From assembly GCA_023554435.1 (NCBI GenBank), contig JAMJQV010000206.1, positions 1 to 6,551 of the forward strand: 6,551 nucleotides of DNA. The letters are read 5' to 3'. This DNA is from Gemmatimonadota bacterium (GTDB lineage Bacteria > Gemmatimonadota > Gemmatimonadetes > Palauibacterales > Palauibacteraceae). This document shows, piece by piece, positions 5,411 through 6,551 of this stretch. Under the pieces are notes generated by a model. It saw only the letters and a list, made by a program, of their open reading frames with translations, was not told the DNA's origin and ran no database searches. A program made the translations under genes and the position numbers. How positions within the stretch are numbered: position 1 is the first letter of the stretch; every line of letters begins with the position of its first letter.

Positions 5411-6076
5411 ATGACAGATGCCGGTTTCGAACCGCTGGAGTGGTTCGCGCTGCCCGAGGATGAAATGGCTCACCGCGCACGGGCATTCCGCGAAGAGGCA
5501 GCGCGGAGACGTACGGTGCGCCAGTTCTCGGACCGGGCCGTCCCGAGGTCGATCATCGAGGACTGCATCCTGGCGGCCGGAACCGCCCCCAGCGGGGCGC
5601 ACCGGCAGCCATGGCGGTTCGTGGCCGTTTCGGACCCCGGGACGAAGCGCCGCATCCGCGAGGCAGCGGAGACTGAAGAGGTGGAATTCTACGAGAACCG
5701 GGCCCCGGTGGACTGGCTGGAGGCACTGGCCCCGCTGGGCACCGACGCGAACAAGCCGTTTCTCGAGACCGCCCCGTGGCTGATCGTCGTGTTTGCCGAG
5801 AGCTACGGCCTCGATGACGCAGGCGAGCGGGTGAAGAACTACTACGTGCAGGAGTCGGTCGGAATCGCCACCGGAATGCTCATATCCGCAGCCCACGCAG
5901 CCGGCCTGGCCACGCTCACGCACACGCCAAGCCCGATGCGCTTCCTGGCGACGCTGCTGGGACGCCCCGAACGAGAGCGAGCCTTCCTCATCCTCGTTGT
6001 GGGGCATCCGGCCGAAGACGCCATGGTGCCTTCGCTGGTGCGAAAGCCGCTGGAGGAGATCGCCTCCTTCGTCTGA
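5411..6076 (+). CDS. Nitroreductase-family flavoprotein, iodotyrosine deiodinase-like, 221 aa
   Basis: This is an FMN-dependent oxidoreductase of the nitroreductase fold, closest by eye to the iodotyrosine deiodinase (IYD) branch. Residues RRRTVRQFS (32-40) match the N-terminal FMN-phosphate-binding segment, GTAPSGAHRQPW (57-68) the central FMN contact region, and GLATLTHTPSPMRFL (165-179) plus LVVGHPAEDAMVP (195-207) the C-terminal part. The IYD lid triad, Glu157, Tyr161 and Lys182 in the human enzyme, lines up with Glu90, Tyr94 and Lys115, with identical spacing of 4 and 21 residues. In IYD these residues clamp the amino-acid end of the halotyrosine over the flavin. There is no signal or membrane anchor, as expected for bacterial homologues, so it is cytoplasmic and probably dimeric. 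The natural substrate in bacteria is not settled; halotyrosine or another phenolic amino acid is the likeliest reading. A general nitroreductase role is the fallback. Confidence 0.9.
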   Translation: MTDAGFEPLEWFALPEDEMAHRARAFREEAARRRTVRQFSDRAVPRSIIEDCILAAGTAPSGAHRQPWRFVAVSDPGTKRRIREAAETEEVEFYENRAPVDWLEALAPLGTDANKPFLETAPWLIVVFAESYGLDDAGERVKNYYVQESVGIATGMLISAAHAAGLATLTHTPSPMRFLATLLGRPERERAFLILVVGHPAEDAMVPSLVRKPLEEIASFV

Positions 6077-6078
6077 AT

Positions 6079-6098
6079 GACGATCCGTTGAGGTCGTC
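6079..6098 (+). other. Small hairpin between the nitroreductase-family and ComM-like genes
   Basis: GACGATC (6079-6085) can pair with GGTCGTC (6092-6098) across a 6-nt loop, giving seven pairs including one G-T wobble. No T-run follows, so it is not an ordinary intrinsic terminator. It may be chance in this GC-rich DNA or a weak transcript-processing or attenuating structure. Confidence 0.25.
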
Positions 6099-6113
6099 GG
6101 CGTTCCTGCAGGC

Positions 6114-6551
6114 ATGGTTCAAACGGCTTTCAGCGCGGCGCTGCTCGGTCTCGAAGCGATTCCCGTGCGCGTCGAAGTGGCGATCCGACGCGGTACCCCG
6201 ATGATCGGCATCGTCGGTCTGGCGCCATCCGCGGCGCGCGAGTGCCGCGAGAGGTTCCGCTCGGCGGCCGCACAGCTCGGCCTGCGCGTCCCGGGTCTCC
6301 GTATCACGGTCAACCTGGCTCCAGCGGACGTGCGAAAGGAAGGCGCGGCGTTCGACCTCCCGGTGGCGGTGGCCGTACTGGCCGGCGCCGGCCACGTACC
6401 CGGCGACCGGGTGAAACGCTGGGGATTCGTGGGGGAACTGGGTCTCGACGGTACCATTCGGCCGGTGCGGGGCTCACTACCGATCGCGCTTCGCTTCGGC
6501 CGCACGAAGGGCGTGGAGGGGCTGATCGTGCCGGCTGCCAACCTGCGCGAG
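6114..6551 (+). CDS. comM: ComM/YifB-family Mg-chelatase-like AAA ATPase, N-terminal 146 codons
   Basis: Only the N-terminal Lon-like substrate domain is in the window; the AAA+ ATPase core and C-terminal domain lie past the right edge. Matches to the family are the opening ALLGLEAIPVRVEVAIRRG (9-27), IVGLAPSAARECRERFRSA (33-51), ITVNLAPADVRKEGAAFDLP (64-83), GELGLDGTIRPVRGSLPIA (107-125) and IVPAANLRE (138-146). In Gram-negative bacteria ComM is a hexameric helicase that promotes branch migration during natural transformation, but homologues are widespread in species not known to be competent. The ATG at 6114 gives the expected N-terminus. Its ribosome binding site is weak (AGG only 2 nt upstream), and no other in-frame start precedes it. 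It begins 37 bp after the nitroreductase-family stop and could be read through from it. The family is well supported; the gene name is by family. Confidence 0.9.
   Translation, partial: MVQTAFSAALLGLEAIPVRVEVAIRRGTPMIGIVGLAPSAARECRERFRSAAAQLGLRVPGLRITVNLAPADVRKEGAAFDLPVAVAVLAGAGHVPGDRVKRWGFVGELGLDGTIRPVRGSLPIALRFGRTKGVEGLIVPAANLRE

Noticed and set aside
5246..6115. Upstream extension of the transporter frame on the minus strand, making a 625-residue protein
   Set aside because: The extension is antisense to the nitroreductase-family gene, is hydrophilic and unlike EamA proteins, and crosses a probable promoter.
1..6551. Search for tRNA/rRNA genes, CRISPR arrays, insertion-sequence ends and long repeats
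   Set aside because: None seen by eye; base composition and coding style appear even throughout, with no sign of a recent insertion.

Overview
The window is GC-rich, densely packed bacterial chromosome carrying eight protein genes (two cut by the window edges) and no RNA genes, mobile elements or CRISPR. Shine-Dalgarno sites of the GGAGG type, a Sec signal peptide ending in an Ala-Ala-Gln-Gln stretch, and the mix of MacAB-type efflux, creatininase-family, EamA and ComM/YifB genes suggest a free-living Gram-negative-type bacterium. Gemmatimonadota or a similar high-GC phylum would fit, but that is an inference from style only; no phylogenetic marker is present.

Layout from left to right. Minus-strand genes fill 1-3440. 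Read in the direction of transcription they are a creatininase-family hydrolase (3440-2721), a secreted beta-rich protein of unknown function overlapping it by 8 bp (2728-2009), a hairpin terminator (1962-1931), then an efflux pair. That pair is a periplasmic adaptor (1873-548) and a MacB/LolD-type ABC ATPase (547 to beyond the left edge), joined with no gap. The cognate FtsX/MacB permease probably lies beyond the left edge.

From a 64-bp divergent region (3441-3504) a plus-strand short-chain dehydrogenase/reductase starts (3505-4296). Its 3' end overlaps tail-to-tail by 59 bp with a minus-strand EamA/DMT-family transporter (5245-4238). A 165-bp divergent region (5246-5410) separates that transporter from a plus-strand FMN-dependent nitroreductase-family gene (5411-6076). 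This protein looks like a bacterial iodotyrosine deiodinase homologue, with the Glu-Tyr-Lys substrate-lid triad in register. A ComM/YifB-family gene starts 37 bp later and runs off the right edge.

How they work together: the adaptor and ATPase form a tripartite-type efflux or lipoprotein-export system. The creatininase-family enzyme and the secreted protein look translationally coupled, but nothing in the sequence gives their joint job. The remaining genes look like independent housekeeping or accessory functions. I see no clear new multi-gene system. The most rewarding leads are the iodotyrosine-deiodinase-like flavoprotein, the creatininase homologue lacking the usual metal-binding Glu, and its coupling to an unknown secreted protein.
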